Under the pieces are notes generated by a model that was given only the letters and a program-made list of their open reading frames with translations, searched no databases and was not told the DNA's origin. DNA of 64,000 bases from Microbulbifer okhotskensis (GTDB lineage Bacteria > Pseudomonadota > Gammaproteobacteria > Pseudomonadales > Cellvibrionaceae), in contig NZ_JALBWM010000001.1 of the NCBI RefSeq assembly GCF_023895975.1, positions 1 to 64,000 on the forward strand. The letters are read 5' to 3'. The first letter of the stretch is position 1; each line of letters starts with the position of its first letter. A program made the translations under genes and the position numbers. Positions 33,162 through 41,734 of the stretch are shown one piece after another.

Positions 33162-34040
33162 TTAATGCAAGGTATGGGGAGGCGCGTTTAGCAGGGATTC
33201 AATCTGATCCCGTACAAATCGGTAATGGGCATTGCAAAATTGGCAGTCGGCGACAATTTCACCACCCTGCTCTTCCAGTAGTTGATACACATCTTCGGCG
33301 CCCAGTGAGACCAGTGCGCGGGCACTGCGCTCTCGTGAGCAGCTGCACTTGAAACGAATATTATCAGTACCCAGAGTTGCGGGCTCTAGCTGGTGGAACA
33401 GGCGGTGAATCAGTTCCGGATGAGGGACGGTGAAGAGCTCTTCAGCAGTCACTGTATCTGCCAGATGAATGGCTGTTTCCCAGGTATCTTCGTTTTCCTC
33501 TGCTGAAGCGGCGTTGTTGCCGGGTAGAATTTGCAACATGAGCCCGGCCACGGAGCTATCACTACTTTCGAGCCAGACGCGGGTGGCCAGTTGCTCTGAC
33601 TGTTTGAAATAGTCTTCCAGGCACTCTGCCAGACTTTCCTTTTCCATAGGGACCACCCCCTGATAGCGCTCACCGCGTTTGGGCTCAAGGGTGATGGCCA
33701 GGGCTCCGCGAGTACCGATCATATCGCGCAGGGTGGCGTTTTCATTGAACTGCACATCGTCTGCAACCCGGGCTATGCCACGCAGATCACTGTGATGGGT
33801 ACACTCCGCCATAATCAGGGGCACATTGCCCTCACCGCGGGCTTGCAGGCTGAGTACCCCTTCAAATTTCAGCGTGGTTGAAAGTAGGCAGGCTGCGGCT
33901 AGGAATTCTCCCAGTAGACGCGCTACCGGTGCTGGCAGGGGATTGTGTTCGAGAATATCGCGGTAGGCATCAGTCAGTGTTACCACCTGCCCGCGAATGT
34001 CGTGTTTGGAGAAGATAAAACGTTCCAGCTGATCGGACAT
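33162..34040 (-). CDS. hslO: Redox-regulated chaperone Hsp33
   Basis: A cytoplasmic holdase activated by oxidative unfolding. 292 residues, family-typical. The N-terminal substrate domain begins RFIFSKHDIRGQVVTL; the C-terminal redox switch has the four zinc Cys as CSC (in RFKCSCSRERSARAL) and CQFC (in VADCQFCNAHYRF), the CxC...CxxC pattern. It sits between pckA and a DUF4124 gene. hslR and yrfG lie further up the same strand, a conserved heat-shock block here interrupted by a protease and a DUF4124 gene. Confidence 0.97.
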   Translation of the reverse strand: MSDQLERFIFSKHDIRGQVVTLTDAYRDILEHNPLPAPVARLLGEFLAAACLLSTTLKFEGVLSLQARGEGNVPLIMAECTHHSDLRGIARVADDVQFNENATLRDMIGTRGALAITLEPKRGERYQGVVPMEKESLAECLEDYFKQSEQLATRVWLESSDSSVAGLMLQILPGNNAASAEENEDTWETAIHLADTVTAEELFTVPHPELIHRLFHQLEPATLGTDNIRFKCSCSRERSARALVSLGAEDVYQLLEEQGGEIVADCQFCNAHYRFVRDQIESLLNAPPHTLH

Positions 34041-34180
34041 GGATCGGGTGCCTCGGTATTAAAACCGCAGGATTTTAGAGGTGGATATCCCTAAATGGTA
34101 GCCGTCGGTAATCATTGCGGCCCCTGTTGCCGCAGGGGAGGCGCACCGATTGGGGCATTGGCGGCACGGACAAGAGAGTG

Positions 34181-34630
34181 TTAGCTGCAGTAATCGTTAA
34201 TCTGGCGTTGTAGCTTCGCTGCCATTTGCTGGCGTTCCCGCTCAGTACGGCGGACTTCGTTACCGTTATTGTCGAAAAATGCCACGCGGCCCTGCAGGAT
34301 CTTGAGGTTACTGCGGGCCTTACTGCAGGCTTTATCCATTTCTTGCTGCTTTTCTTGCGCTTCGCGCAGTTGTCGCGCCTGGTACTCCTCGTCAACATTA
34401 CGAGAAACCCTCACCGTATTTAATGGCTGCCGTTTTTCTGTAGAGCCAACAGCGTTGATCGGCGTAAGGTTCCCGGAGATATCCTTGGCCTTGGTGTCAA
34501 CCGGTGGGCGATCACCAAAGTGGACACGGCCACCTTCATCGACCCAGCGGTACAGTTCTCCACTATAGGCAACTGCGCTGGCGGTCAGTAACAGGCCGCC
34601 CAGAACGACTTCTAAACACAGTAATTTCAC
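34181..34630 (-). CDS. Exported DUF4124 protein with coiled-coil C terminus
   Basis: 149 residues from a GTG at 34630. Signal peptide at 1-22 (KLLCLEVVLGGLLLTASAVA), then the DUF4124 motif LYRWVDEGGRVHFGDRPP (about 26-43), a better match than the family member near glnA. The second half is strongly charged (DEEYQARQLREAQEKQQEMD) and looks helical or coiled-coil, with a lone CSKARSNL Cys and a C-terminal YCS. Periplasmic location expected. It is 24 bases downstream of the serine protease gene and probably co-transcribed with it. Role unknown. Confidence 0.78.
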   Translation of the reverse strand: MKLLCLEVVLGGLLLTASAVAYSGELYRWVDEGGRVHFGDRPPVDTKAKDISGNLTPINAVGSTEKRQPLNTVRVSRNVDEEYQARQLREAQEKQQEMDKACSKARSNLKILQGRVAFFDNNGNEVRRTERERQQMAAKLQRQINDYCS

Positions 34631-34654
34631 GGCTATTCCATGCCCCTTATTGTT

Positions 34655-36148
34655 CTATTGTTCTTTGTTAGCCAGTTGGCTAAATAGCCCCTGAGAGTGG
34701 CGTTGGGGGATGTGGTAAGTTTGCAGGATTCGCGGTTCCTGCTCTCGCGCTTCAGCGGCGTCGAGCACCATACGATAGCCGGAGCGGTCGCGCAGCTCGA
34801 TAAAGTCCTGCTTATTGGTTTCCATCAATTGGGCAAACTCATCAAAGTCTGTAATGCTGTGGCCGTTCACAGTATTGATGGTCCAGTTCTTCCAGTCGTG
34901 ATATCCGAGATTCACGTTAGCGGGTAGCACCTTCAGCGCTACTACCATTTCACGCTGCTCCTCGTTGCTCCACTGGTTGCGGGCGTAGAGGTAGTCAATA
35001 GGCGCTTTTGAGTGCCAGTTACTGCCCCAACGTTTGATCAGGTTCATATTCAGAGGCACAAAGACAACACCGCCATAGATGTAGTAGCGGGGCTGGCGGT
35101 CAAACTGCTCGCCTAGAACCATCGCGCGCGAGGGGGGCGCTGCCGCCAGGGTCACTTCTGCCGCCTGCTCTTCACCGTTGCGGGAGAAACGCACGGGTAA
35201 CTTGTCGCCGACATGGTGTCGGTCTACGGCATAATGGTAGTTGGTACGCTGATTTTCGCGCCATTCCACTGTGCGATCTGCGGCTACTTTAAAGCCATCC
35301 ACTTGCAGTAGCACATCCCCGGGTTGGAATACTCCGGCGGAGGGAGCGTCATCAAATACCTTCACGATCATGGCGCCATCCTGGTCCTCCTCCAGGCCGG
35401 CGGCCTTTTTCATTGAGGGGCTCTCCAGGCTTTGGGTGACCACACCCAACTCGGGGAAACCCTGGTGAACATTGTCCCTGGCATCTTCGAGTACATGGGT
35501 GATTACACTAGGCGGAACAAAATAACCCAGGTTTTCTGCACTCTGGTTGGTCTGCATGGCCACGCCGACGATGCGCCCGTTGGAAATGACCGGGCCGCCG
35601 CTGTTGCCGGGATTGATTGCAGCATCAATCTGGCCGGCCATCAGGTAGCTTTCGGCATGGGCGTAATACTGGTGCTCGACTCGGGAGAGCACGCCGCGGG
35701 TAATGGATAAGGATTTGCCGCCAATCGGATAACCGTAGACGGTGACTTCTTCTTGTAAGTCGGGCAGCTTACCCAGAGTGAGTGGGTGGGTGTCGTTGAA
35801 AAAAATCTCGTCTTCGACGGTCAGCAACGCTAAGTCTGCATCGTGAGAGATAAACTTAACCCGTGCGCGAAATTTCTTGGCATCACCGTGGCGCTGCACC
35901 TGAATAAAGCTGCCGTTGGCGACCACGTGCGCATTGGTGAGAATCTGCCTGTTGCGGATCACTGCGCCAGAGCCGGATAGCTGCTTGGGGTTGAGCAGGG
36001 CCCAGGGATTGAAGTAATCCGGAGCGGCGGCAGTGGTGTAAATCTTGATGATTGAGCGCTTGAGCTGCTCGTGTTCACGGCTGTCTGCTAGGGCGGTCTG
36101 CATACCGAGCAAAACCAGCAGGGAGATGGCGATCAGTCGTTTCATCAT
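34655..36148 (-). CDS. Exported trypsin-like serine protease with PDZ domain (DegP/Deg9-like)
   Basis: 497 residues with a signal peptide (1-21, ending TALA). The trypsin-like domain has the full triad: His74 in TNAHVV, Asp105 in HDADLAL and Ser183 in NPGNSGGPV. A PDZ domain follows (about 235-315, DDAPSAGVFQPGDVLLQVDG), and a third region (about 340-480) with YGGVVFVPLN and INTVNGHSITDFDEFAQL that resembles the extra C-terminal part of Deg9/DegP-like proteins. A periplasmic quality-control protease is the likely role. It lies inside the hslR-hslO block. Confidence 0.9.
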   Translation of the reverse strand: MMKRLIAISLLVLLGMQTALADSREHEQLKRSIIKIYTTAAAPDYFNPWALLNPKQLSGSGAVIRNRQILTNAHVVANGSFIQVQRHGDAKKFRARVKFISHDADLALLTVEDEIFFNDTHPLTLGKLPDLQEEVTVYGYPIGGKSLSITRGVLSRVEHQYYAHAESYLMAGQIDAAINPGNSGGPVISNGRIVGVAMQTNQSAENLGYFVPPSVITHVLEDARDNVHQGFPELGVVTQSLESPSMKKAAGLEEDQDGAMIVKVFDDAPSAGVFQPGDVLLQVDGFKVAADRTVEWRENQRTNYHYAVDRHHVGDKLPVRFSRNGEEQAAEVTLAAAPPSRAMVLGEQFDRQPRYYIYGGVVFVPLNMNLIKRWGSNWHSKAPIDYLYARNQWSNEEQREMVVALKVLPANVNLGYHDWKNWTINTVNGHSITDFDEFAQLMETNKQDFIELRDRSGYRMVLDAAEAREQEPRILQTYHIPQRHSQGLFSQLANKEQ

Positions 36149-36233
36149 GGCTGTTTTCTATCGGGTTAAGTGGGGGCAGTTTAGCAGCTAAAGTGGCAAA
36201 TGGCGGAAATTTCACCACTTTTGTCCTAGGATT

Positions 36234-36611
36234 CTACTCCTGTTCTCGCAAAAAACGGTGTATTTGCCGGCGCTGCTTTTTATTGGGCCGATCTTGTTGA
36301 ATACCGGCATTGGTGGCTTGGCGCTCAGCTTTTTCCCGCTCGCGGCGGCTGATGCTGTCCTCTGTCTCGCGGTAGAGCATGCGGGCAATTTCGGCGCCAC
36401 GGCGCTGGTTAGACAGGGAGACCACCTCAACCTCCACCAGGTCCCAGCCCTGGCGAATGCTTAGTTTGGCACCAGTAGAGACTTCTTTGCTGGCTTTGAC
36501 CCGATGGCCATCAGCATGAACCTTGCCGCCCTCAATCGCCTGTTTGGCAATATTGCGGGTTTTGAAGAAGCGTGCGGCCCAGAGCCACTTGTCGATACGT
36601 ACTTTTTCCAT
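36234..36611 (-). CDS. hslR: Heat-shock RNA-binding protein Hsp15
   Basis: A small S4-domain protein that rescues stalled 50S subunits carrying nascent chains by binding peptidyl-tRNA. 125 residues. The S4 domain is at the N terminus (VRIDKWLWAARFFKTRNIAK, then EGGKVHADGHRVKAS). The C-terminal part is basic (RREREKAERQATNAG, RPNKKQRRQI), as in the E. coli protein. yrfG lies 41 bases upstream and the serine protease 85 bases downstream, all on the same strand. Confidence 0.93.
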   Translation of the reverse strand: MEKVRIDKWLWAARFFKTRNIAKQAIEGGKVHADGHRVKASKEVSTGAKLSIRQGWDLVEVEVVSLSNQRRGAEIARMLYRETEDSISRREREKAERQATNAGIQQDRPNKKQRRQIHRFLREQE

Positions 36612-36652
36612 CGGTTTCCAGCGTTTAACTAAGGTGACTTCGCCAATGCGGG

Positions 36653-37342
36653 CTATGCGGGTCGCTCGTTTGGGGCGCTGTTATCGAGTGCCATAATTTC
36701 GTCGAAATGATGAATTGCCGGAAAATCGGTAATTTCCCGTTTGGGCCCGCGACTGTCTGGCTGGCGAATACACAGCAGGTGCGCGATACCGTAATCCTGG
36801 GCTGCGGCGAGCACACTCTGGTTATCGTCGACAAACAGGGTTCTGTCTGGATTAAATTCCAGCTTCTCGCGCAATGTACCCCAGAAATGGGCACTCTCTT
36901 TGGCATGTCCATAATCGTGGGAAGAGACGATGCCGTCAAACCAGCGGTCGATGCCGGTGATTTCCAGCTTGTGTTCCAGCCCTTGACGGTGTGCATTGGT
37001 GACCAGGAAAGTGGGTTTCTGCAGTTGCTGTAGGCCGTTCAAAAAGGCCTCGGTATGGGGGCGCAGGGCGATACGCTCCTCAATCTCGCGCAATATTCCG
37101 AGGATATCCAGCTCTAGCTTTTCCTGCCAAAAATCGAGGCAGTACCACTCCAGGGTGCCGCGGCGGGCGTTGATTTCGGTCTCTAATTTTTGCTGGGCCT
37201 CATTGGGGTCAAAGCCGTGAACCTCTGCGTAACGCTTGGGCAAATGGGTCAACCAAAAGTGATTGTCGTAGTGCAAATCCAGCAGGGTGCCGTCCATGTC
37301 CAGTAATACGGTATCGATACTTCGCCAGTCGAGCATGGGCAC
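36653..37342 (-). CDS. yrfG: GMP/IMP nucleotidase YrfG (HAD family)
   Basis: A cytoplasmic HAD-type 5'-nucleotidase of 229 residues; the E. coli homologue prefers GMP and IMP. Motif I is DMDGTLLDL (nucleophile Asp15, acid Asp17), motif II is in FLVTNAHRQG, motif III includes the Lys of GHAKESAHFW, and motif IV is LFVDDNQSVLAAA. The start is a GTG at 37342 with AAGG six bases upstream; an ATG two codons on is also possible. First gene of the yrfG-hslR series, which mirrors the E. coli order. Confidence 0.92.
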   Translation of the reverse strand: MPMLDWRSIDTVLLDMDGTLLDLHYDNHFWLTHLPKRYAEVHGFDPNEAQQKLETEINARRGTLEWYCLDFWQEKLELDILGILREIEERIALRPHTEAFLNGLQQLQKPTFLVTNAHRQGLEHKLEITGIDRWFDGIVSSHDYGHAKESAHFWGTLREKLEFNPDRTLFVDDNQSVLAAAQDYGIAHLLCIRQPDSRGPKREITDFPAIHHFDEIMALDNSAPNERPA

Positions 37343-37416
37343 TGTCTACCTTTCTGAGGTGTGTTGGGAAGACAAAGTTTAGTTGGCTTGGCCTTGTGCT
37401 CCCGGTCGGTCCGGTA

Positions 37417-38082
37417 TTATGCCTGGGCGCGGCGGATGCCGTACAGGATAGCGAGTTGTGCGCCGTAATAAGTCAGCATAATTGCACTATCTGCAAATGG
37501 TAGCGGCGCGATAAATTTGTTGATGGCGATCAATGTATCCGAGAGCATAAAGGTTACCGCTCCGGTAAATAGTAGAGCGGAATCGCCCCGGTGTATCGAC
37601 GCAGCAACAGCCATGGCGACGATGGCCAGCAGATAGAACAGTACAGCAGGTGCTAGCCCCCCCGATGCGGGCAGGATAACCCGCCCTAAAGCCAGTGTTA
37701 CTAATGCTATGGGGATCACTCTTGCAAGGCTGCGCCGATTCAGCCGCTCCGCATAGCGTAGGAACCCGGCGGCGTAGACCAGTTGTGCGATCAGGAAAGC
37801 GCCCAAGCCAAAAATAAAGTGATGGGCGAATTGCAGTTCCAACAATATATCTCCCAGTGCCGAGAAACTGAGAGCCACAATAACGAAGCGTTGGGTGGTG
37901 CCACCAAGTTCGATTTTGGCAATGATCAATAGAGAGAGAATTGGCAGTGCCTTTAAAGCTGGCATCCAGAGGCCCTCTATTTTCCAGGTATCCAAGAGGA
38001 TGAATAGGGTGGCACTGGCAATAAAAAAGCGCAGAAAGGAGTGTGGGATAGATTGCGTAGAAATTGGGGTTTCTGAGTTCAT
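37417..38082 (-). CDS. YhhN family membrane protein (lysoplasmalogenase-like)
   Basis: 221 residues with about seven or eight hydrophobic helices, family YhhN/TMEM86. Characterised animal members hydrolyse the vinyl-ether bond of lysoplasmalogens; bacterial roles are little studied. Typical segments: ALKALPILSLLIIAK (about 43-57), ALSFSALGDILLE, FIFGLGAFLIAQLVYAAGFL, and late GAVTFMLSDTLIAINKFI with conserved Asp/Ser. It is divergent from the cysteine synthase gene across a 205-base gap. Confidence 0.85.
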   Translation of the reverse strand: MNSETPISTQSIPHSFLRFFIASATLFILLDTWKIEGLWMPALKALPILSLLIIAKIELGGTTQRFVIVALSFSALGDILLELQFAHHFIFGLGAFLIAQLVYAAGFLRYAERLNRRSLARVIPIALVTLALGRVILPASGGLAPAVLFYLLAIVAMAVAASIHRGDSALLFTGAVTFMLSDTLIAINKFIAPLPFADSAIMLTYYGAQLAILYGIRRAQA

Positions 38083-38287
38083 TGGGATCTACCTTGTTGT
38101 TATTTTGTGTGCCCTCTGATCAATTTAGCGTTTTTCAACGCATTCTTCGATGGCTTCCTGAGCTGGTACCCAAATGAGTTTCCCTGGGTAGCTGGTGCGG
38201 GGTATTTCTGAGGTAGTATGGCCCGATATTGAATAAATACGCCTGGCACAGGCCTGTTGTGCGCATTAATAATGGAGAGCTTCACCG

Positions 38288-39205
38288 ATGAAAGCAGCCA
38301 ATATTCTGGAAACAATCGGCAATACCCCGCATGTAAAAATAAATCATCTCTTTCGACCTGATATCGAAGTTTGGATGAAGGTAGAGCGTTTTAATCCGGG
38401 CAGCAGTATTAAAGATCGTATTGCGTTGGCGATGATCGAGGATGCCGAACGCAGGGGCGCTCTGCAGTCGGGGGGTGTCATTATCGAGCCCACCTCCGGC
38501 AATACCGGTATTGGCTTGGCAATGGTCGCTGCGGTGAAGGGATATCGGCTGATCCTGACTATGCCTGAGTCGATGTCGGTAGAGCGCCGCCAGGTAATGA
38601 AAGCGATGGGGGCAGAATTGGTACTTACACCAAAAGAGCGCGGTATGGGCGGTGCTATTGCCAAGGCAGAAGAGCTACTCGCCTCGCATGAAAATAGCTG
38701 GATGCCACAGCAGTTTAACAATCGTGCCAATGTCCAGGTACACAGGGAAATTACATCGAAGGAAATTCTGGCGGATTTTTCCGACGGGCTCGATTATATG
38801 ATTACCGGAGTTGGTACGGGTGGGCATATTACCGGTTGTGGAGAGGTGTTGAAGGAGCATTTTCCCAACCTTCAGGTCTATGCGGTAGAGCCGGAAAAAT
38901 CACCGGTTATCAGTGGTGGTGAAAAAGGACTACACCGGCTGCAGGGCATTGGCGCCGGATTTATTCCGCAGGTACTAAACACCAAAATTCTCGATGGCAC
39001 TGTATTAGTCAATGAAGAAGACAGTTTTGAAATGGCGCGGCGTTGCGCGTTGAAAGAGGGAATTTTTGTCGGTATTTCGTCCGGTGCCAGCCTAGCTGCC
39101 TTAAAAAAGCGGGAGGGTGAAATGAATCCGGGTAGTCGTGTGCTGGTTTTCAGTTATGACACCGGTGAGCGCTATCTCTCGGTGCAGGACCTTTTTCCCG
39201 CTTAA
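38288..39205 (+). CDS. Cysteine synthase (PLP-dependent O-acetylserine sulfhydrylase)
   Basis: Makes cysteine from O-acetylserine and sulfide. 305 residues of the fold-type II PLP family. The internal-aldimine Lys is Lys42 in SSIKDRI; the substrate loop TSGNTG is at about 69-74; the phosphate-binding GTGGHITG and the late [10 protein letters not shown] are present. Length and loops suit CysK or CysM, and I cannot safely decide between them. GGAGAG precedes the ATG. cysQ follows after 38 bases, so the pair forms a sulfur-assimilation unit. Confidence 0.93.
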   Translation: MKAANILETIGNTPHVKINHLFRPDIEVWMKVERFNPGSSIKDRIALAMIEDAERRGALQSGGVIIEPTSGNTGIGLAMVAAVKGYRLILTMPESMSVERRQVMKAMGAELVLTPKERGMGGAIAKAEELLASHENSWMPQQFNNRANVQVHREITSKEILADFSDGLDYMITGVGTGGHITGCGEVLKEHFPNLQVYAVEPEKSPVISGGEKGLHRLQGIGAGFIPQVLNTKILDGTVLVNEEDSFEMARRCALKEGIFVGISSGASLAALKKREGEMNPGSRVLVFSYDTGERYLSVQDLFPA

Positions 39206-39243
39206 AGCCTTATAATGCCGAGCTCACAGATTAGGGAGTGGTA

Positions 39244-40080
39244 ATGGACAGAGTACTTTTAGAGCAGGTTATTGATATCTGCAAACGCGCTGGAGAGGCG
39301 ATTCTCGAGGTGTATCACAGCAGTGAAGAACTGCAAGTGGAGACCAAAAAGGACGATTCACCGGTAACGGTTGCTGACTTGGCTGCACACAAGGTACTGG
39401 CGCCCGCATTGGCACAGTTAATTGAAGGCGTGCCGGTACTGTCCGAAGAGGAAGAGATACCGTCCTTCGACGAGCGCAGCCAGTGGCAGCGCTATTGGAT
39501 TGTAGACCCACTCGACGGTACCAAGGAGTTTATCCGGCGCAACGGAGAATTCACCGTCAATGTTGCCCTGATTGACAATGGCGAACCGGTACTGGGGGTG
39601 GTTCACGTACCAGTGCTGGATATTACCTACGCCGGTTGTAAGGGCGAAGGTGCCATTAAGAGAGATGCGAGCGGCGAAAATCAAATCCAGGTGCGTTCGC
39701 TCAAACCGCGTTTGGAAAAGAAAGAAGTTGTGGAGCTGGTTGCCAGCCGCAGCCATGGAACCGGCACTGTCGATCAGCTGGTACAGCGCATAGAGTCGGA
39801 GCTGGGCACAGTGGCCTGCAAAAATATGGGTAGCTCACTGAAGCTATGCCTGGTCGCTGAGGGCGCAGCCGACTTGTACCCGCGTCTGGCGCCCACTTGC
39901 GAGTGGGATACAGCAGCAGCTCAGGCCGTCGTTGAAGCGGCAGGTGGTATTGTGGTGGATGAGGATTTTAATCTGTTGCGCTATAACAGCAAGGAATCGC
40001 TGCTAAATCCCTTTTTCTATGTGATAGGGGATACCTCCTTTGACTGGCAGGCGCTGCTGAAGAGTCAATCCACAGCTTAG
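39244..40080 (+). CDS. cysQ: 3'(2'),5'-bisphosphate nucleotidase CysQ
   Basis: A Mg2+-dependent, lithium-sensitive phosphatase that removes PAP, the by-product of PAPS reduction, in the cytoplasm. Start chosen at the ATG 39244 because AGGGAG lies five bases upstream; the GTG two codons earlier would sit on top of it. 278 residues. Metal site residues are in SEEEEIPSF and DPLDGTKEF, and the C-terminal motif is CEWDTAAAQAVVEAAGG. Coupled in place and direction with cysteine synthase. A terminator follows. Confidence 0.95.
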   Translation: MDRVLLEQVIDICKRAGEAILEVYHSSEELQVETKKDDSPVTVADLAAHKVLAPALAQLIEGVPVLSEEEEIPSFDERSQWQRYWIVDPLDGTKEFIRRNGEFTVNVALIDNGEPVLGVVHVPVLDITYAGCKGEGAIKRDASGENQIQVRSLKPRLEKKEVVELVASRSHGTGTVDQLVQRIESELGTVACKNMGSSLKLCLVAEGAADLYPRLAPTCEWDTAAAQAVVEAAGGIVVDEDFNLLRYNSKESLLNPFFYVIGDTSFDWQALLKSQSTA

Positions 40081-40108
40081 CTTTTATCGTCAAAAGAAAT
40101 ACGTCATG

Positions 40109-40138
40109 AGCCCCCACCATTGTTGGTGGGGGCTTTAA
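40109..40138 (+). terminator. Terminator after cysQ
   Basis: AGCCCCCACCA (40109-40119) pairs perfectly with TGGTGGGGGCT (40124-40134) around TTGT. The T tract that follows is short. Confidence 0.8.
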
Positions 40139-40176
40139 AAACTAGACCCAGTGCAGATAACTGAAGGGGCTCTCCT

Positions 40177-40380
40177 ATGCCTGGAGCCAATCAGCGGTTA
40201 AAGCAGGAAAAAGGTGAGGTTCGTTGTTTGCGTCGCGAGCTGGAGGAGGAGATAGCCTGGCTGCAGCGGCATTTTGAAGCGCTTTCCAATGTGAGTGCTG
40301 AAAACGATATCGCATTGCGACGCACCTATAACAGCATGTTGTTTTCTCGCAGGGCGCTACTGGGGAGAATGCCCCGGTAA
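40177..40380 (+). CDS. Hypothetical small charged helical protein
   Basis: 67 residues, rich in Arg, Glu and Leu (RLKQEKGEVRCLRRELEEE, then IAWLQRHFEAL), predicted as one or two amphipathic helices. GAAGGGG lies eight bases before the ATG. No family recognised and no signal peptide. It follows the cysQ terminator by about 40 bases, so it needs its own promoter. Could be real or a chance frame. Confidence 0.5.
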   Translation: MPGANQRLKQEKGEVRCLRRELEEEIAWLQRHFEALSNVSAENDIALRRTYNSMLFSRRALLGRMPR

Positions 40381-40653
40381 TCAGCGTCTGTTTTAGTTAG
40401 CTTGTTAAATATACCTTTGCTAATTTTCTCAGCTCTTTTACTTTTGCCAAAAGTGCACTGACTTTGCCTGTCACCTGCCTATTAAGTAATTTTCTATAGT
40501 CTTTTCCCTGCCAAGTTTGTAGTTAAAGCATGTTGAGCGGTACCAGTCTGAAATTGTATTTCTTCGCCAAACGGCTAATTTACTTGCCAATTTCCCACGC
40601 AGAATGCAAAGCAGTCTACCCTTTGAAAAGCTAAAACATAAGAGTATTTTTCA

Positions 40654-40911
40654 ATGCGCTATCCGGTTGTGGTGCACAACATTGAGTATGCCGGATTTGG
40701 TGCCATTGCGCCGGATCTGCCACATTGCCACTGTCATGCCGATACCCTTGAGGCAGCTTTGCAAAAAATGGCGGAAACGATATTCCAGCGTTTGGAAGAG
40801 CTTCGTCAAGCCGGGCAACCAATGCCCGAAGCCGGTTCCGTTGACACTTTGCGTGAAAACCCCGCATTTGTTGGAGGTGTCTGGGCGATTATTGATGTGG
40901 AGTCAACCTGA
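40654..40911 (+). CDS. HicB-like antitoxin-family protein without HicA partner
   Basis: 85 residues of the HicB partial RNase-H-like fold: MRYPVVVHNIEYAGFGAIAP, DLPHCHCHADTLEAALQKMA and ETIFQRLEELRQAGQPMPEA form the usual beta-beta-beta-alpha core and following helix. The typical C-terminal DNA-binding helix-turn-helix or ribbon is absent. No HicA-like (double-stranded RNA-binding) frame was found within 300 bases on either side. It is therefore an orphan, perhaps with another role or a lost toxin. The 270-base AT-rich gap before it holds no gene. Confidence 0.75.
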   Translation: MRYPVVVHNIEYAGFGAIAPDLPHCHCHADTLEAALQKMAETIFQRLEELRQAGQPMPEAGSVDTLRENPAFVGGVWAIIDVEST

Positions 40912-40948
40912 GATTATCTGTATGACCGGTAATTAATGGGTTGCTAGG

Positions 40949-41560
40949 ATGACAGTCGTGAAGCTATTTCTTTGTATGCTGGCCCTTTTGCTTGGAAGCA
41001 CAAGCCATGGATTCGAGGCAAATAATCCATTTGATGGCGTTGCCAGTGGAGAGTATCGGATTATTGGTACCTTAGGCCTGGGCAGTGGAGAGCAACAGTT
41101 AAATAAGCAGCGAGATTTTTTTGGCTATGTCAGCCTGGGGGTGACTCCTGCAGTGGGTGTCTGGCAGGTAGAGTTACGCGCATCCCGTTTTGATGATAGC
41201 CATGTGACTGTCAGCCAAATCGGACTGAATATAAAAATCGATTTCACCCTCAATTGCTATGTGCAATGCCTCTATTGGATGGTGGGATGGAATTATGCAG
41301 ACTTGGAATTGAACAATGTTATAAAAAGAGGCTACTGGTATCATGAACATCCAGGCTGGTATCCGGATGACCGATATATTCATATTGTGGATGAGAGTGG
41401 CAGTGATACTTTCTGGAATATCGGAGCGGGTTATCGCCTTATGTGGACGCAGAATTTTGATACCTCGATAGAATATAACTATAACAATGTGGGAAAAGTT
41501 AAGCGTGTTGATTTAGGCCACTTGCGCACAGTGTCTTTTAATCTTTCCTATCGTTTTTAG
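40949..41560 (+). CDS. Outer-membrane beta-barrel protein (OmpA-like/porin fold)
   Basis: 203 residues with a signal peptide (MTVVKLFLCMLALLLGSTSH, then GFE). The mature part alternates hydrophobic and polar residues in about eight strands (YRIIGTLGLGS, FFGYVSLGVTPAVGVWQVEL, FWNIGAGYRLMW, FDTSIEYNYNNVG) and ends RTVSFNLSYRF, the aromatic terminal residue recognised by the Bam machine. Two Cys occur close together (NCYVQC). No ligand can be inferred. It lies 37 bases after the HicB-like gene on the same strand. Confidence 0.75.
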   Translation: MTVVKLFLCMLALLLGSTSHGFEANNPFDGVASGEYRIIGTLGLGSGEQQLNKQRDFFGYVSLGVTPAVGVWQVELRASRFDDSHVTVSQIGLNIKIDFTLNCYVQCLYWMVGWNYADLELNNVIKRGYWYHEHPGWYPDDRYIHIVDESGSDTFWNIGAGYRLMWTQNFDTSIEYNYNNVGKVKRVDLGHLRTVSFNLSYRF

Positions 41561-41708
41561 TCTTATTCTTTTATTTTATTAACCTGACCCTTTATTTGAC
41601 CTGGATAAGTTGTTTTGTATAACCAGCTATTATAGAAATTTCATTTTGTAATAATAAAATATATAGATTCTGAAGAAATTCTCTCCGAAAAATGGTGGGG
41701 AAATATAA

Positions 41709-41726
41709 GGGGCCGATAAGGGCCCC
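41709..41726 (-). terminator. Terminator after the copper receptor gene
   Basis: GGGGCC (41709-41714) pairs with GGCCCC (41721-41726). On the minus strand TTATATTT follows. It lies just past the receptor stop. Confidence 0.75.
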
Positions 41727-41734
41727 CGCTGACA

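Noticed and set aside
40604-40936. 110-codon frame overlapping the HicB-like gene
   Set aside because: It reads the same DNA in another frame; the HicB fold signature is in the 40654-40911 frame.
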